Shown piece by piece: positions 5,202-6,021 of a stretch of 6,021 nucleotides of DNA. The notes below the pieces were generated by a model. It made no database searches and had not been told where the DNA came from. It saw only the letters and a program-made list of their open reading frames with translations. Origin of the DNA: Pseudomonadaceae bacterium UBA836 (lineage in GTDB: Bacteria > Pseudomonadota > Gammaproteobacteria > Pseudomonadales > Pseudomonadaceae). A program made the position numbers and the translations under genes. The stretch lies in the NCBI GenBank assembly GCA_002296055.1, contig DBHE01000002.1:16434-22454 (forward strand), read 5' to 3'. Each line of letters opens with the position of its first letter. Position 1 is the stretch's first letter.

Positions 5202-6021
5202 TCACTCACCCAACGCCAACTGCTCCGCCTGCGGCGGCGCGCCGGCCAGTGAGCGGTAGACGCTGACCATCGCGGTCGCGGTTTCGATGCGGCTTTGTAC
5301 CAGGTCGCTACGCACGCCAGTCAGTTGCTGCTCGGCATCCAGCACTTCGAAGTACTCGATATAGCCCTGCTCGTAGCGCAGCCGCGCCTGATCAACCGCC
5401 GCCTGCGCCGCTTCGCTTGAGGCCAGCAGCCAGCGGCTGCGCTCCTGCGCGTGGCGGTAGCGCACCAGCCCGTTCTCGGTCTCTTCCAGCGCCAGCAACA
5501 CGGCCTGCTGGTACTGCGCCAAGCGCTCGGCACCGGTGGCGTCCGCCGCTGCGATGCGGGCACGCACGCCTTCTACATCAAGGAAGGTCCAGTCGATACC
5601 CAGCGTTACGCTACGGGACTCGGCGCCAGCGGTGAACAGGTCACCGTCGCTGCCAGCCACCGAGCCGAGCAAGGCGCCCAGGGTAAAGCGCGGGAACAGA
5701 TCTGCAGTGGCTACACCAATGCGCGCGGTCGCTGCCGCCAGCCGGCGTTCAGCGGCCTGAATATCCGGGCGACGACGCAGCACGTCGGCAGGCGCGCCCA
5801 CCGCAATGCGGGCGTTCATCGGCGGCAACTCCTGCGGCGCAGCCAGCTGTTCGTTCAACGCTGCGGGCGGCTGTCCGGTCAACACCGCCAGCCGGTGCAG
5901 GCTGAGCTGCACATCGGCCTGGCGCTGTGGTACCGCTGCGCGCAGAGCGTCCAGCTCGGCCTGGGCTCTGACCCGATCAAACTCGGTGCCACGACCAGCA
6001 TCCAGCCGGGCACTGACGATA
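5202..6021 (-). CDS. outer membrane efflux factor, NodT/OprM-like (RND or related tripartite pump), 5' end outside window
   Basis: Outer-membrane factors of the TolC superfamily form the trimeric exit duct of tripartite export pumps. The minus strand gives 272 codons before the TGA at 5202-5204; family members are about 470-500 residues, so the signal peptide, lipoprotein cysteine and first coiled-coil/beta half lie beyond the right edge. Visible NodT-family features, in order, are ARLDAGRGTEFDRVRAQAEL (end of the first repeat), LAVLTGQPPAAL, the strongly conserved VGAPADVLRRRPDIQAAERR followed by TARIGVATADLFPRFTLGAL, and the second helical repeat ending YEQGYIEYFEVLDAEQQL. The frame is intact to a typical C-terminus. 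It converges on pauR across 65 bp. This is not the neighbour I recall beside pauR in P. aeruginosa, so the right boundary of the conserved block probably lies here. The pump partners, if linked, would be upstream, outside the window; substrate is unknown. Confidence 0.88.
   Translation of the reverse strand, partial: IVSARLDAGRGTEFDRVRAQAELDALRAAVPQRQADVQLSLHRLAVLTGQPPAALNEQLAAPQELPPMNARIAVGAPADVLRRRPDIQAAERRLAAATARIGVATADLFPRFTLGALLGSVAGSDGDLFTAGAESRSVTLGIDWTFLDVEGVRARIAAADATGAERLAQYQQAVLLALEETENGLVRYRHAQERSRWLLASSEAAQAAVDQARLRYEQGYIEYFEVLDAEQQLTGVRSDLVQSRIETATAMVSVYRSLAGAPPQAEQLALGE

Noticed and set aside
1..6021. CRISPR array, tRNA/rRNA genes, insertion sequences or defence genes
   Set aside because: I saw no regularly spaced repeats, cloverleaf-like stretches, transposase motifs or defence-type domains on either strand; the genes present are metabolic, regulatory and transport.

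Overview
The window is a compact piece of ordinary bacterial chromosome, GC-rich inside genes and AT-rich in the main regulatory gap. Gene content and order (pauB-like oxidase, dadR, dadA, a RidA-family gene, dadX, pauR) match the alanine-catabolism/polyamine-regulator locus I know from Pseudomonas aeruginosa (PA5309, PA5308, PA5304-PA5301). I therefore infer a member of the Pseudomonadaceae. A REP-like palindrome near the right end fits that, but I cannot name the species.

Layout. Positions 1-938 (minus) hold the N-terminal three quarters of a FAD-dependent gamma-glutamyl-polyamine oxidase, cut by the left edge. Positions 1038-1532 (minus) encode DadR, an Lrp/AsnC-type regulator. A 142-bp AT-rich divergent gap with several dyads separates it from dadA (1675-2976, plus), the D-amino acid dehydrogenase. 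The start of dadA's RidA-family partner (2951-3307) overlaps the end of dadA by 26 nt. A 105-bp gap with a strong intrinsic terminator precedes dadX (3413-4483), the PLP alanine racemase. After a 104-bp promoter/operator-like gap comes pauR (4588-5136), an XRE-cupin repressor with a TTG start. A 65-bp gap carrying a REP-like hairpin separates pauR from a convergent outer-membrane efflux factor (5202-6021, minus), cut by the right edge.

How the genes work together. DadX converts L-alanine to D-alanine, DadA oxidises D-alanine to pyruvate and ammonia through an imine, and the RidA protein probably speeds hydrolysis of reactive imine/enamine intermediates. DadR senses alanine and activates the operon. 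The flanking pauB and pauR belong to polyamine catabolism by gamma-glutamylation.

I see no new system, mobile element, CRISPR array, tRNA or rRNA here. The points worth a second look are regulatory: a terminator just before dadX with a possible promoter nested in it, a quasi-palindrome shared by the pauB leader and the pauR promoter, and a dyad bracketing the pauR promoter.
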